Source: JANMDU01 sp031375105 (GTDB lineage Bacteria; Pseudomonadota; Gammaproteobacteria; Burkholderiales; Burkholderiaceae_C). From it: a stretch of 64,000 bases of DNA. The stretch is taken from NCBI GenBank assembly GCA_031375105.1, contig JANMHJ010000066.1:22088-86087 (forward strand). The letters run 5' to 3'. The notes beneath the pieces were generated by a model. The model did not search any database, was not told the origin of the DNA, and saw only the letters and a list, made by a program, of their open reading frames with translations. Made by a program: the position numbers and the translations under genes. Positions 42,571 through 51,695 of this stretch are shown piece after piece (positions within the stretch are counted from its first letter, which is position 1; every line of letters starts with the position of its first letter).

Positions 42571-44592
42571 ATGAGAATGACCGCTGTATTGAAATGGGCT
42601 GCTGGCGCTGTACTGACGTCTGTGTTGCTGACGGTTCTTTTTATTGCTATTTTTGGTTGGAATTGGCTGCGTGGGCCGATAGAGCGATATGTTCAGGCGA
42701 AGACGGGCCGTGCCCTGGTGATTCAAGGAGATCTGAAGGTGCACATTGGCTGGCCCAGACCGCATCTGAGCGCCGAGCTGGTTTCGTTTGCCAACCCCGC
42801 ATGGGCGCAAAAAAGTCAGATGCTGCAAACTGACGCGATCAACGTGACGGTAGACATGCTGGAACTGCTGCATCGCAAACTGGTTCTGCCTGAAGTCCAC
42901 TTAACCCGCCCTGTGATAAATTTGCAACAAGGCAGCATGGGACGGCAGAGTTGGTTGCTCGACTTGAATCAAACCGACCCTGCTGCGGCCTTGATCGTCG
43001 GTCACCTCACGTTAGACGAAGGTCGCCTGGGTTTTGATGACGCTCAACAGAAAACCCATATTCAGGCGACATTTTCGACCACGAAAAACACCGCCAGCGA
43101 AAGCGAACTTGGTTTGATTTTTACGGCACAAGGCCAATACAAAGGCGCAGCACTCAAAGCCGCGGGCCGTGGCGGGCCCGTCTTGGCACTGAGAGACCAA
43201 GCAACTGCCTACCCCGTCACCGTAGATGCCTCTTTTGGTAAAACACGTGTGCAAGCCAAAGGAGGCATCACCGGTCTGACCCCACCTGCTGCGCTGGACA
43301 TGCAGGTCAAACTATCGGGCGACACCTTGGATGCGCTGTATCCGCTGATTGGCATTGCGCTGCCCACCACACGCCCCTACAAGGCTCAAGGGCATTTGCT
43401 TTACAGCGGAAAACTCTGGCGCTTTCAGGATTTTTCAGGCCTCATCGGTGCGAGTGATATCGCGGGCGCATTTCGGGTCAACATCGCTGGTGATCGTCCA
43501 GTTTTGGGGGCTGAACTAAGATCTAAAGTGCTGGACATTGCTGATTTGGGGCCGCTCATCGGTGCCAAGCCGGGCCAAATTTCAGTGGCACAAGATGCTC
43601 TACAGAAGACGGCGCCAGCCACTGCTGTGGTGATGGGGAAAATAACGCCCATCGCCGCGACGCCATCAAAGGCGCGGGTCTTGCCCGACATCCCCTTTAA
43701 AACCGACCGCTGGGGCAGCATGGACGCTGATGTCAGCTACAGGGCGGCCACCCTGCGCCGCAGCCAGGCCTTGCCGTTGGAAAATTTGTCGACAAATCTG
43801 ACCTTGCGCGATTCGGTGTTGACGTTGAATCCGCTGAATTTTGGTCTTGCTGGCGGTGAGCTCACATCGGTGATCACACTGGATGGACGCAAAAATCCAC
43901 TGCAGGGCAGCGCCAAAATTCGTGCTAAAAAAGTGGTGCTCTCCAAGCTTTTCCCTACCGTGGATCTTAATAAAAACAGCATCGGCCAGATCAATGGCGA
44001 AACTGATTTCACAGGGCAAGGCAACTCAGTAAGCGGCATGCTGGCCACCGCCAATGGCAAGCTCAATGTTGTCGTGGCCGGAGGTGCAATAAGCAAACTG
44101 ATGATGGAGAGGCTGGGTTTGCATTTATGGGAGATTTTGCAAATTAATCTGACGCATGATCGACTGGTTGCATTGCGCTGCGCTGCGGCAGATTTTGATA
44201 TCGAGCAAGGTGTCATGGGCGTGAAAACGATGGTGATGGACACTGAAGTGACCACGGTGATGGGCAGCGGGGCGATTAACCTGCGCGATGAAACTGTCGA
44301 TCTGACACTCAAACCAAAGACCAAGGCCACCAGCCCATTGGCGCTGCGCAGCCCAATCTACCTTCGAGGCAGTTTTGTCAAACCTGTGGCCAGCGTGGAC
44401 AAAGGCAAGGTGGTTGCGCGCGTTGTCGGCGCGGTGGCCTTGGGCTTGGTCAATCCCATTTTGGCGGTAATTCCATTGATTGACGCAGGCCCTGGCAAAG
44501 ACAGCGATTGCGCACAATTGATCCGGAAGACCAAAGCACCTTCACCCGCTACGCCAGAGCCCAATTCTGCTGGGCGCAGTATGGCGCGTTAA
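42571..44592 (+). CDS. AsmA-family protein
   Basis: A 673-residue envelope protein with one N-terminal membrane segment (about residues 8-30, ending FGWNWLRGPIERYV) and a long periplasmic AsmA region: GRALVIQGDLKVHIGWPRP at the start and an AsmA C-terminal domain at about 450-600 (INGETDFTGQGNSVSGML). AsmA/TamB-like proteins are linked to lipid transport between membranes. Ends with ordinary sequence; a duplicated segment starts about 145 bases later. Confidence 0.88.
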   Translation: MRMTAVLKWAAGAVLTSVLLTVLFIAIFGWNWLRGPIERYVQAKTGRALVIQGDLKVHIGWPRPHLSAELVSFANPAWAQKSQMLQTDAINVTVDMLELLHRKLVLPEVHLTRPVINLQQGSMGRQSWLLDLNQTDPAAALIVGHLTLDEGRLGFDDAQQKTHIQATFSTTKNTASESELGLIFTAQGQYKGAALKAAGRGGPVLALRDQATAYPVTVDASFGKTRVQAKGGITGLTPPAALDMQVKLSGDTLDALYPLIGIALPTTRPYKAQGHLLYSGKLWRFQDFSGLIGASDIAGAFRVNIAGDRPVLGAELRSKVLDIADLGPLIGAKPGQISVAQDALQKTAPATAVVMGKITPIAATPSKARVLPDIPFKTDRWGSMDADVSYRAATLRRSQALPLENLSTNLTLRDSVLTLNPLNFGLAGGELTSVITLDGRKNPLQGSAKIRAKKVVLSKLFPTVDLNKNSIGQINGETDFTGQGNSVSGMLATANGKLNVVVAGGAISKLMMERLGLHLWEILQINLTHDRLVALRCAAADFDIEQGVMGVKTMVMDTEVTTVMGSGAINLRDETVDLTLKPKTKATSPLALRSPIYLRGSFVKPVASVDKGKVVARVVGAVALGLVNPILAVIPLIDAGPGKDSDCAQLIRKTKAPSPATPEPNSAGRSMAR

Positions 44593-44747
44593 GCCCGGCT
44601 GGCTCGGCGGCTGAATGCATCCATTGGCGCACCAAATCGCGTTCGGATGCGCAAGCCGTGATCCAGCGTCAAGTTTCCGAGCCACTGCGCTTATCGCCAG
44701 ATCCAGGCCACCGCTGGGCGAGGACTGGGATCCGGCAGTACACCTCG

Positions 44748-45074
44748 TCAATGCGCAAGAGCCTGCTCCAACTGCGCCTTGTTCATGCTTGAGCGCCCCG
44801 CGATGCCGCGCTGCTTGGCCTCGTTGCGAAGCTGTGCAACGGTGCGCCCACCGGCCCCTTGGTGCGATCGGAGGCCGCCTCGCCGCCCCGCCGGCATGTC
44901 GTTGATCGATGATGCACTCGCCTCAACAGACTCACCATGTTGTGCACGCTCCTTGTTCACGGTGCGGGCAGCGATTTCTTCGGCTAAGGATTCACTCTGT
45001 CCGCGCGCCAGCACGCTGTCTTTAATATGCTGGTATTGACGTTTGCGCTTTGCGCTCCACTCGGTTGAAGGCAT
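44748..45074 (-). CDS. DUF7218/Rho_N-like small protein, copy 1
   Basis: A 108-residue basic protein often labelled plasmid stabilisation protein. The N-terminus (PSTEWSAKRKRQYQHIKDS) is charged, the middle has AARTVNKERAQHGE and GRRGGLRSHQGAGGRT, and the C-terminus (GIAGRSSMNKAQLEQAL) is a Rho-N/SAP-like helix pair that may bind nucleic acid. ATG 45074 is chosen. It is about 90 percent like the copy at 53648; only the first 18 codons survive at 62931. Confidence 0.75.
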   Translation of the reverse strand: MPSTEWSAKRKRQYQHIKDSVLARGQSESLAEEIAARTVNKERAQHGESVEASASSINDMPAGRRGGLRSHQGAGGRTVAQLRNEAKQRGIAGRSSMNKAQLEQALAH

Positions 45075-45125
45075 GATGGTGGCTTTCAAATGATGGAGTA
45101 GATGCCATGTCCCGCATTCGAATCT

Positions 45126-45139
45126 GTGTGGTACCGCAC
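45126..45139. promoter_or_regulatory. palindromic site upstream of DUF7218 copy 1
   Basis: GTGTGGTACCGCAC. The same position before copy 2 has GTGCGATGCCGCAC and before the fused copy has GTGCGGTGCCGCAC, so the half-sites GTGYG and CCGCAC are kept in all three. A possible operator. Confidence 0.45.
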
Positions 45140-45191
45140 TGTAGGAGCGGCGTCTAAATTAACACCTTTTTGCACTCTAGCCGACGATGTA

Positions 45192-45252
45192 TGCATAAAT
45201 AGGCTATTAGCCCAATGAAATATTACGGGAGCAGCTATCAATTACATAGCAT
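45192..45252 (-). repeat. dispersed palindromic repeat after the duplicated segment
   Basis: On the minus strand it reads GCTATGTAATTGATAGC, then TGCTCCCG, TAATATTTCATTGGGC and TAATAGCC. It is matched in position by the copy at 54098, so it was duplicated with the segment. Confidence 0.75.
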
Positions 45253-45258
45253 TGTCTT

Positions 45259-45425
45259 TCCTGTCACCTCTCACCACAAACCGTCCTTCAAACCGGACGG
45301 GCAGCGGCTTGCCAGAAAGAGGCGCGTTGGCGGGTCCCGCCTCCTGGGCATAAATGTGCAGGTGCGGCTCGCCAGTATTGCCAGAGTTGCCGACCGACAT
45401 CCACGCCATACGATTGCCTACCGCA
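45259..45425 (-). pseudogene. truncated copy of the M23 peptidase gene
   Basis: Bases 45261-45395 match 54214-54351, the 3' end of the M23 gene, including the GEPHLH site. The match then jumps to 54640-54660 (YGVDI region), so about 287 bases are deleted, and nothing of the rest of the gene is present. It is not functional. Confidence 0.85.
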
Positions 45426-45837
45426 AGCATGAACCTCGTAAAAGCAGTTGACCGCTAGCAAACGTCTCATAGCACACATGAATGCTCACTTTTTTGCTCT
45501 TCCGCAAGCTCACCTCCTGGGTGAGAACGCTATGCACCCGATTGCACCGCGCCCGACGCGCACAGCTACGTTGCTCCTCCTTGTGGGCAGGAGCCCGCTG
45601 CGTCGTCCCGCCTTGCTGGACACGCCGGGCGCAGCACACTCGGGCGCATCCAACTGCTTTTTCTAGGTTAATTCCGTAAAGCTATTGCGTGTTCGTATTG
45701 CGGGTCTATGAACCGCGCCAGCCAGAGGCAGCTTAAGGACATCCATAAGAAAGTACGCTGACGAGTTTTGCGCTAATAGGTTGCACACAAGCAGTCAGCT
45801 CCAAGCGCAATTCGCCGCAAATTCCGCACATAGCGTG
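45426..45837. other. 412 bases without a recognised gene
   Basis: Between the M23 remnant and the ATP-grasp gene. Short open frames on both strands have low-complexity Arg/Cys-rich translations and no family features. No repeat copy, terminator or RNA was seen; it is probably decayed DNA. Confidence 0.5.
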
Positions 45838-47526
45838 TTACTGCAACACTGGCGCAAACAGCAGTGCACGCATTTGAGCACGTTCCGCCGAGGTGGGCCA
45901 GCCAGCGGCTTCAGCTACCTCGGGTGGGCCGGGCCGATCAACCCGCCCCTGCGCGTCGAAGCGAACCAGGGTGTAAGTCTCGTTGACCACGGTGTCCGGC
46001 GCGCCCGCTTTCAGGCGCACATACCAGTCTGCCAGGCGCAGCGTCTGGCCAGCCAACAGGGGCGCCAATGCCTGGCCGCGCGCCAGTGCCACATACAGGG
46101 CATGGGGCACCGGGTGCACGCCACTGTCATCATCGAGCAAGAATACATAGGAGGCATGCCCGGCGTCCTGTGCGCACTCGTCGCCCGGGAGATGGCAGGT
46201 GCGGCCGGACGCATCGGCCGTGCTGTACACCGGCGCAAAACCACCGCCCGGTGTGCGGAAATTGGTAGTTTGCCCCTGGTACATCCGCGCCGCCACCCAC
46301 TGCACCGCACCATCATAGGCATAGGCCCGCAAATCGAACTTGAGCGTCTTGGCTGCATCGTGCTCATCAACTTGGCGCTCACCCGGCGCAACGATGGCCT
46401 GGGCCACATAGTCACCGGCCAATATCTCCTGCCAGACCCGCGTAGTGAGCTTGTCGCCCCGGTAGGCGGCGCGGCTGCCAAAGCCAGCCACCGGCTTGAA
46501 GAACAGGCTACGGCGTGCGCTCCATAGACGTTGTTCCTCTGCGGCATTCACTACCTGGGTATGCGGCACATGCTCCAGCAAAACTTGCTGCGTGGCCTGT
46601 GGCACGCCCAGTGCCTGGAGTTGGGCTGCGTCGCTGAACAGCGCCAGGCGACGCTTGTCAGCATACAGCGCATGGGCGCGTGGATGCGGCGTCAACACGA
46701 CACTGTGCTGCACGTAGGCTTCACGCAAAGCTGCGCTTGTGGCTTGCTCCAGGTAGAAGTCGGTCAGCCGGTTATAGACCAGGTCAATGGCCAGATCGCC
46801 ATGCCACAACTGACCCTTGTGAAATTCGAGCGACGCGGGGCTGGCAATGGCTGCGCGCAGCCCATGCCGCTCAAACAGCTGCTGGAAGAGAAGAAATTCA
46901 GGGTAGAGGTACTGAGTCTCGGGCGCTTCGTCAACGATGGCAATACTCTTGAGGGGTCGGGCGCTACCCGCCAGACGCCATTCGTTGCGAAACATATCGA
47001 CGATTCCCTGCTCGAAGGCCTGCACGCTGGCAACGCTTGGCTCCATTGCCTGCATCGCCGTGCAACAGGCACGCTGCGCCCGCGCCAGCACCGCATTGAG
47101 CATGGCACCGCCCGCGTTGGTGTTTACCTCGATGAGGCCCAGGTGGCCTTGATTGAGATGAAAATCGTAGCCAAAGAATGCCCCCTTTGGGCCACCATGG
47201 CCCAGCATGGCGATGGCGGGTGCAGCGGCAAGCACTTGCTCTTGATAAGTCGGCAAGGCCACGACCGCCTCAACCGCCTGCACCACCTGCGCCATACGCT
47301 GCAAGTGCGTTGCCGCGACGAACACGGGCTGCGCTGCGAACAGGTACGGACACCGCTCACGCACCATCTCTGTAAGACCTGGTTGCCCGAGCTGCGAATC
47401 AAGCGCCAGCGCCAACGCGTCCTGGTTCAAACTAAGGCAAAAGCAGGCACGATTCAGCGCGTCAACGGCGCTGATGGGTGCACGATGTGGTGCCGTAAGG
47501 CTGTGGGATGGCAAGGCGGCGTTCAT
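45838..47526 (-). CDS. circularly permuted ATP-grasp-like protein
   Basis: A 562-residue protein. The region GYDFHLNQGHLGLIEVNTNA shows an E-x-N metal site, and FFKPVAGFGSRAAYRGDKLT, KFDLRAYAYDGAVQWVAARM and YQGQTTNFRTPGGGFAPVY resemble the ATP-binding halves of ATP-grasp enzymes in permuted order. Substrate is unknown; peptide or amide ligation is a fair guess. ATG 47526 (MNAALPSH) is preferred, though the frame is open 54 codons further upstream. It is divergent from the metal-linked genes that follow. Confidence 0.75.
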   Translation of the reverse strand: MNAALPSHSLTAPHRAPISAVDALNRACFCLSLNQDALALALDSQLGQPGLTEMVRERCPYLFAAQPVFVAATHLQRMAQVVQAVEAVVALPTYQEQVLAAAPAIAMLGHGGPKGAFFGYDFHLNQGHLGLIEVNTNAGGAMLNAVLARAQRACCTAMQAMEPSVASVQAFEQGIVDMFRNEWRLAGSARPLKSIAIVDEAPETQYLYPEFLLFQQLFERHGLRAAIASPASLEFHKGQLWHGDLAIDLVYNRLTDFYLEQATSAALREAYVQHSVVLTPHPRAHALYADKRRLALFSDAAQLQALGVPQATQQVLLEHVPHTQVVNAAEEQRLWSARRSLFFKPVAGFGSRAAYRGDKLTTRVWQEILAGDYVAQAIVAPGERQVDEHDAAKTLKFDLRAYAYDGAVQWVAARMYQGQTTNFRTPGGGFAPVYSTADASGRTCHLPGDECAQDAGHASYVFLLDDDSGVHPVPHALYVALARGQALAPLLAGQTLRLADWYVRLKAGAPDTVVNETYTLVRFDAQGRVDRPGPPEVAEAAGWPTSAERAQMRALLFAPVLQ

Positions 47527-47769
47527 ACACGTTGGCGTGGATAGGTTGCGCCCACCAAGGTACAGGCCACCTCCCGTTTGGTCTGTGCGGTTTCGCACAG
47601 ACAGGCTATACACAGCAGGCATACGATTCTGCAAGGAATCAAAATGGATCATGAAGCTTGTGGCCATTGTGAAACTTGCCAGCGACACGGAAGTGGCCGC
47701 TGTTGCCCAAGAAGTTCAACAATGGCTTGCAAGAGCTCGTAGGGTGCTTATGAAGTTAGGAGAAATTTC

Positions 47770-47973
47770 ATGAAAATTTTGTCTGTAACACCTGTTGGTA
47801 CGGCATCCCTATTCGCATCCAATGCCGCGTTGGCGCAGAGCGGAAACATGATGAATGGCGGCATGGGGAGCGGCGGCTGGATGTGGGGCTACGGCGGCAT
47901 GTGGACGCTAGCTCTGATTTGCATTGTGGTTATCGCACTGGTGGTGTGGATCTTTACGCGAGGTAACAAGTGA
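47770..47973 (+). CDS. small Met/Gly-rich membrane protein
   Basis: A 67-residue protein with a signal-like N-terminus (cleavage after NAALAQS), a Met/Gly/Trp segment (NMMNGGMGSGGWMWGYGGMW) and one membrane helix (IALVVWIF) with a short basic tail. A Shine-Dalgarno (TAGGAGA) precedes ATG 47770. The Met-rich stretch and neighbours suggest copper or other soft-metal handling. No named family recognised. Confidence 0.7.
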   Translation: MKILSVTPVGTASLFASNAALAQSGNMMNGGMGSGGWMWGYGGMWTLALICIVVIALVVWIFTRGNK

Positions 47974-48025
47974 GTGAGACCCGCTTACAGTTCGCAAGGT
48001 TTTTCAATCCAACAAGGAGTCTGTC

Positions 48026-48709
48026 ATGACCCATTCTCGATTCACTCCCGTTGCGGCGGCGTCTATTTGCGGCCAACACATTGATCGGCTACATCACCGC
48101 CTAGTCGGTATCCTTGGGTGCGGCATGACCGCAAAACTTCAAACGATGCTGCTTGTGGTGGCTGTCAGTGCCGCGCCTGTTTTTGCCCAGACTCCCGAGC
48201 CCATGGTAAAAGTCCTCACGGCAGCCGAGGACGCTACGCAGAAAACCGTCCTGATTGGTCGGGCCTCGACCGGCGGCATGACCGTCATCTTTGAGCTTGA
48301 AGCCGCGAAAAGCATGTGGATGCGGAGGGGCATTCGGTCGAAGTGGGTGGAACATCCCGTGGGAAAGGGCGAGATATTCCATGTCGAGGTCAAGCCGGTG
48401 GATCCAAAATCCAAGACGCGCATACCCTATGCCGACGTGAAATTCAGCGCCCTCAATCGAGACAACAAGAAAAAAGTATCTGGCAAGCTGCATCCGATGT
48501 GGGGCGGCAGCGGCTTGCACTACGCGGTAAACAGCCCCCTCGCTGGCGATGGCACGTATGAGGCGACGATCTCGGTAGGCGTGCCCGAGGTTGGCCGCGG
48601 GTCTGCCGACAAGGACTTGTGGATGAAACCAGTCACCACCAAATTCCACTTCAAACTCGCCAGCGGAAAACTTGTCGAAGTCACGGAGCCCGCGCCCGAG
48701 CCGAAGTGA
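48026..48709 (+). CDS. periplasmic Tp34/P19-like metal-binding protein
   Basis: A 227-residue protein whose body (from about residue 55) resembles the Tp34/P19 iron-transport family (PF10634): GEIFHVEVKPVDPKSK, IPYADVKFSALN, LHPMWGGSGLHYAVN and GDGTYEATISVG. Such proteins hold iron or copper in the periplasm. ATG 48026 has a good Shine-Dalgarno (AAGGAG), but the signal peptide (LLVVAVSAAPVFAQ) begins after an internal Met at 48125, so that later ATG may be used; the first 33 residues look unrelated. Confidence 0.72.
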   Translation: MTHSRFTPVAAASICGQHIDRLHHRLVGILGCGMTAKLQTMLLVVAVSAAPVFAQTPEPMVKVLTAAEDATQKTVLIGRASTGGMTVIFELEAAKSMWMRRGIRSKWVEHPVGKGEIFHVEVKPVDPKSKTRIPYADVKFSALNRDNKKKVSGKLHPMWGGSGLHYAVNSPLAGDGTYEATISVGVPEVGRGSADKDLWMKPVTTKFHFKLASGKLVEVTEPAPEPK

Positions 48710-48830
48710 TAGACCTCATGGGCGATGTCAACCAAATGCCTTTCGCATTGATTTCTCAAGTCGAGCTACCCGCACTATCACCGGCAACCGTTCGGCACCC
48801 TGTTCATTTTCACCACCTTAGGAGTTTTTT

Positions 48831-49208
48831 ATGACCCGCTTTCGCTTCCTCCCCCTTAGCGCCGCCATGCTGGTGGCCAGCACACTCGTCGCCTGCAACA
48901 CCACCCCTGGCATGCCGATGGGCAGCGCCACCGCGCAAGGCATGCCAATGTCTGACCAAAATGCCAAAATGGACATGGGCAAGATGGACGCGCAAATGAA
49001 CAAGATGCGCGAGATGCACGAAAAAATGATGGCCTCCAAGACACCCGACGAGCGCAGCAGGATGATGGCCGAACACATGAAAACCATGCAGGACAGCATG
49101 CAGATGATGGGCTCCATGAGCGGCATGCACGGAGGTGGCATGGGGGCTATGGGCGGCAACATGGGCACGCACAGCCAAATGATGGACAAGCGCATGGCCA
49201 TGATGTAG
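48831..49208 (+). CDS. Met-rich lipoprotein, stopped early by TAG
   Basis: A lipoprotein of 125 residues (lipobox STLVACN) with a long Met-rich region (GMPMSDQNAKMDMGKMDAQM, then MMAEHMKTMQDSMQMM). It would bind copper in the envelope. The TAG at 49206-49208 is followed in frame by 16 more codons of the same kind (SMMQMMMDRMPATPPK) and a TAA at 49257-49259. So the TAG is probably a nonsense change of CAG or similar. Confidence 0.75.
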   Translation: MTRFRFLPLSAAMLVASTLVACNTTPGMPMGSATAQGMPMSDQNAKMDMGKMDAQMNKMREMHEKMMASKTPDERSRMMAEHMKTMQDSMQMMGSMSGMHGGGMGAMGGNMGTHSQMMDKRMAMM

Positions 49209-49385
49209 TCCATGATGCAGATGATGATGGACCGCATGCCAGCCACACCGCCTAAGTAACGGCGCCGCCGCCATACCTCGTCTTCGTACAGGCTTCGCGC
49301 GGGCCAGCACCGTTGGGGTGTCTTATTCCCTGTGCGCTGGTACAACTGAATGACGCGTTAATCATCCCTCGAATCGAAAGCATGT

Positions 49386-51035
49386 ATGTTGCAAAGAAGA
49401 AAATTGTTTCAGTTTGCTGGCATTGCAGCCTTGGCGGGAGTCGGTGGGGCGGCGTGGATCTATTACGGGTCGCGCCATTCCACAAACATGGCAACCGCAC
49501 CATTTCGCCCTTATCCCTTTGACCCGATTGCGCCTGAAAACTTTCAGCAAAAGCTGTTTATCCCGGTTGCCAGCGGGCCATTTGGTGTGCTCGATGTTGC
49601 GGGCCCGCTGAAGATACGCGCCACGGCAGCCAGCTTCCCCCTGTTGCCCGCAAAGGAATCGCCATTTTTGCTATACCAGACCGAGCACGCGGGCAAAGCT
49701 TTTCAAAACCCGATCCTGCGCATGGAGAGTGGTGCGCGGTTCACCGCCAGCCTGGACAACGCGTTGACTGAACCCACCATCATCCACTGGCACGGCCTGC
49801 ACACGCCCGCCAACATGGACGGCCATCCTGTCAACACGATGGCACCCGGTGCGAAATATGACTACGACTTTACCGTGCGCAACCGGGGTGGCACCTACTG
49901 GTACCACACGCATGCGCATGGATTAACCGCAGAGCAGGCCTACAACGGTCTTGCCAGCTTCTTCCTAGTAGAGGACGATGACCAGCGACAACTGGCCAAG
50001 GCGCTGGATCTGCAACTCGGTGTGAACGACCTGCCGCTGGTGATTCAAGACAAGCAGTTTGACGTGCAAGGTCGCCTGCGCTACCAGCCCAACGGACATG
50101 AGGCGATGATGGGCTGGCTGGGGGACGTCATTCTTGCCAACCTGACCCCCAACGCCTTCCAGACCGTCACGCCGCGCACCTACCGCTTGAGGCTGCTCAA
50201 TGGCTCCAATGCCCGCATTTATCGACTGGCATTCATGAAGGGCAGCACAGCGCTGAATTTCACCGTGATAGGTACCGATGGAGGCCTGATCGAGCGGCCT
50301 GAAACCGTGACAGAGGCTTTTTTGGCACCCGGGGAGCGACTGGACGTTCTTTTTGACGCGGGGCAGGCGCAAGCGGGTGACGATATTTTCCTGAAGAGCC
50401 TGGCGTTTGATCCCATGGAAAACGAGGGATCAGGCGGCATGGGGGGCATGGGCGGCATGAACATGGGTGGAGGCCAAATGATGGGCAACATGGGTTCATC
50501 CCGGTTGCCACTGGGCATGGCTTTCAACATCCTCAAACTCAGCGTAGCGGCCGGTGACCGCGTCATTGCCAAACCGCCCGAAACGCTGTCGAAAATCAAA
50601 CCGATTGGCCTTGAGGGCGCGGCAGAACGAAAGATTGAACTGTCCATGGGGCATATGCGCTTTCTGATCAACGGGCTCAGCTTCCGCATGGATGAGATTG
50701 CGTTTGACGTGAAACGGGGCGCAATAGAAATCTGGCGCATCAGCAACCCGACGATCGGCATGCCGCACCCCATGCACCTGCACGGATTTTCCTTTCAAGT
50801 GATTGAAAGGCTGAACAGTCCGCCCCCGCTGGCAGCCTCTGCGCGTTTTGGCAAAGGCCGAACCGTAAGCGACCTCGGCTGGAAAGACACCGTACTGGTG
50901 TGGCCTGGCGAAACGGTGCGTATTGCGATTGACTTTACCCACGACTTTCCCGGCAGCCAAACCTACCTGTTCCACTGCCACAACCTCGAACATGAAGACG
51001 CTGGAATGATGATCAACTATCGGGTGCAAGCATGA
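49386..51035 (+). CDS. multicopper oxidase (CueO/CopA-like)
   Basis: A 549-residue periplasmic oxidase that would oxidise Cu(I) or Fe(II). The start has a twin-arginine motif (RRKLFQF). Copper sites are visible: IIHWHGLHT (His134, His136), YWYHTHAHG, HPMHLHGFSF and FHCHNLEHEDAGMM. A Met/Gly-rich insert (GGMGGMGGMNMGGGQMM) at about residues 350-370 matches the copper-sensing loop of CueO. It is the third metal gene in a row on this strand. Confidence 0.93.
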   Translation: MLQRRKLFQFAGIAALAGVGGAAWIYYGSRHSTNMATAPFRPYPFDPIAPENFQQKLFIPVASGPFGVLDVAGPLKIRATAASFPLLPAKESPFLLYQTEHAGKAFQNPILRMESGARFTASLDNALTEPTIIHWHGLHTPANMDGHPVNTMAPGAKYDYDFTVRNRGGTYWYHTHAHGLTAEQAYNGLASFFLVEDDDQRQLAKALDLQLGVNDLPLVIQDKQFDVQGRLRYQPNGHEAMMGWLGDVILANLTPNAFQTVTPRTYRLRLLNGSNARIYRLAFMKGSTALNFTVIGTDGGLIERPETVTEAFLAPGERLDVLFDAGQAQAGDDIFLKSLAFDPMENEGSGGMGGMGGMNMGGGQMMGNMGSSRLPLGMAFNILKLSVAAGDRVIAKPPETLSKIKPIGLEGAAERKIELSMGHMRFLINGLSFRMDEIAFDVKRGAIEIWRISNPTIGMPHPMHLHGFSFQVIERLNSPPPLAASARFGKGRTVSDLGWKDTVLVWPGETVRIAIDFTHDFPGSQTYLFHCHNLEHEDAGMMINYRVQA

Positions 51036-51037
51036 AC

Positions 51038-51054
51038 ACGGATAGGAAATTCAA
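51038..51054 (-). repeat. 17-bp word TTGAATTTCCTATCCGT, inverted copy
   Basis: Begins 3 bases after the multicopper oxidase stop. See the copies at 38248 and 41688. Confidence 0.6.
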
Positions 51055-51359
51055 TCATATGAGACCAAGTATGGTACGGATTTTGGGCACCAAAAATCCA
51101 CTGATCTCTGCCGTTTGAACGGTTGCAGCCGACGCAATGAACAAGGTGATGAAGCTGCTGCTCGCCAATGGGTTTTGAGCCTACGATGCACGCAGACCTA
51201 CCCCGCAGCGGGTCTGAAACGCTGCTTGGATCGCTGTTTCGATCACCCACCAATTGATGCGCTGGTCAAGCTCGTCGTCTGGTGCCGGTTGCGCCGCCCC
51301 ATCCCAGTCATTGGCCCAGTCTGGCTCGATTTGAGCTTCCTCACCCATCTGGCCTGAGG
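51055..51359. other. 305 bases without a recognised gene
   Basis: Contains short open frames only; none shows a signal, domain or ribosome site. It may be decayed coding DNA between the metal genes and the repeat cluster. Confidence 0.45.
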
Positions 51360-51418
51360 TTTGCTATAAAAATAGGAGCTACTTCGCTATATTTCTAAAG
51401 GGCTGGAGGCTGATTTGA
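51360..51418 (+). repeat. dispersed palindromic repeat, intergenic
   Basis: Reads TTGCTATAAAAATAGGAGC, then TACTTCGC, TATATTTCTAAAGGGCTGG and AGGCTGATTTGA. It lies just before the palindromic element at 51433. Confidence 0.72.
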
Positions 51419-51432
51419 GCATTGAACCGAGA

Positions 51433-51602
51433 TTGTTCATTAAGCGGCCCTTCGGGCCTACGCAGGGTCTGGCGGACGATTTGCGGCCATTTCGGCCCCT
51501 GCCTCGTCACTGATAGCGGAGCTATCGGCTCCTCACCAGTGACCAAACTGACTCGCCTAACTTTGTATTGGCTTCGCCATACACCTGCGTCCTAATGAAC
51601 AA
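51433..51602. repeat. 170-bp MITE-like element with terminal inverted repeats
   Basis: Ends are TTGTTCATTA (51433-51442) and its exact complement TAATGAACAA (51593-51602). Inside, GTCACTG/CAGTGAC (51506-51512 and 51537-51543), GATAGC/GCTATC (51512-51526) and GGCCC/GGGCC (51446-51458) form smaller hairpins. No coding potential. No target-site duplication is obvious, so it may be a structured element and not a transposon derivative. Confidence 0.65.
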
Positions 51603-51695
51603 TCCCGGATGATCTTTCGCTTTCTTCCTGGGGCGTCAACGGCCCGTCTAAGGAGTCGGTATGAGTGCTAGCCATCGGTTTGCCGCAGATCGGCA

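Noticed and set aside
47474..47773. A 99-codon plus-strand frame before the small membrane protein
   Set aside because: Mostly opposite the start of the ATP-grasp gene, with no ribosome site or domain. Only its last 40 codons look protein-like, and they are not enough to support a gene.
51556..51602. Possible integron attC site (GCCTAAC with an imperfect hairpin)
   Set aside because: No matching GTTRRRY core at the other end and no integrase or cassette genes. The terminal inverted repeats explain the structure better.
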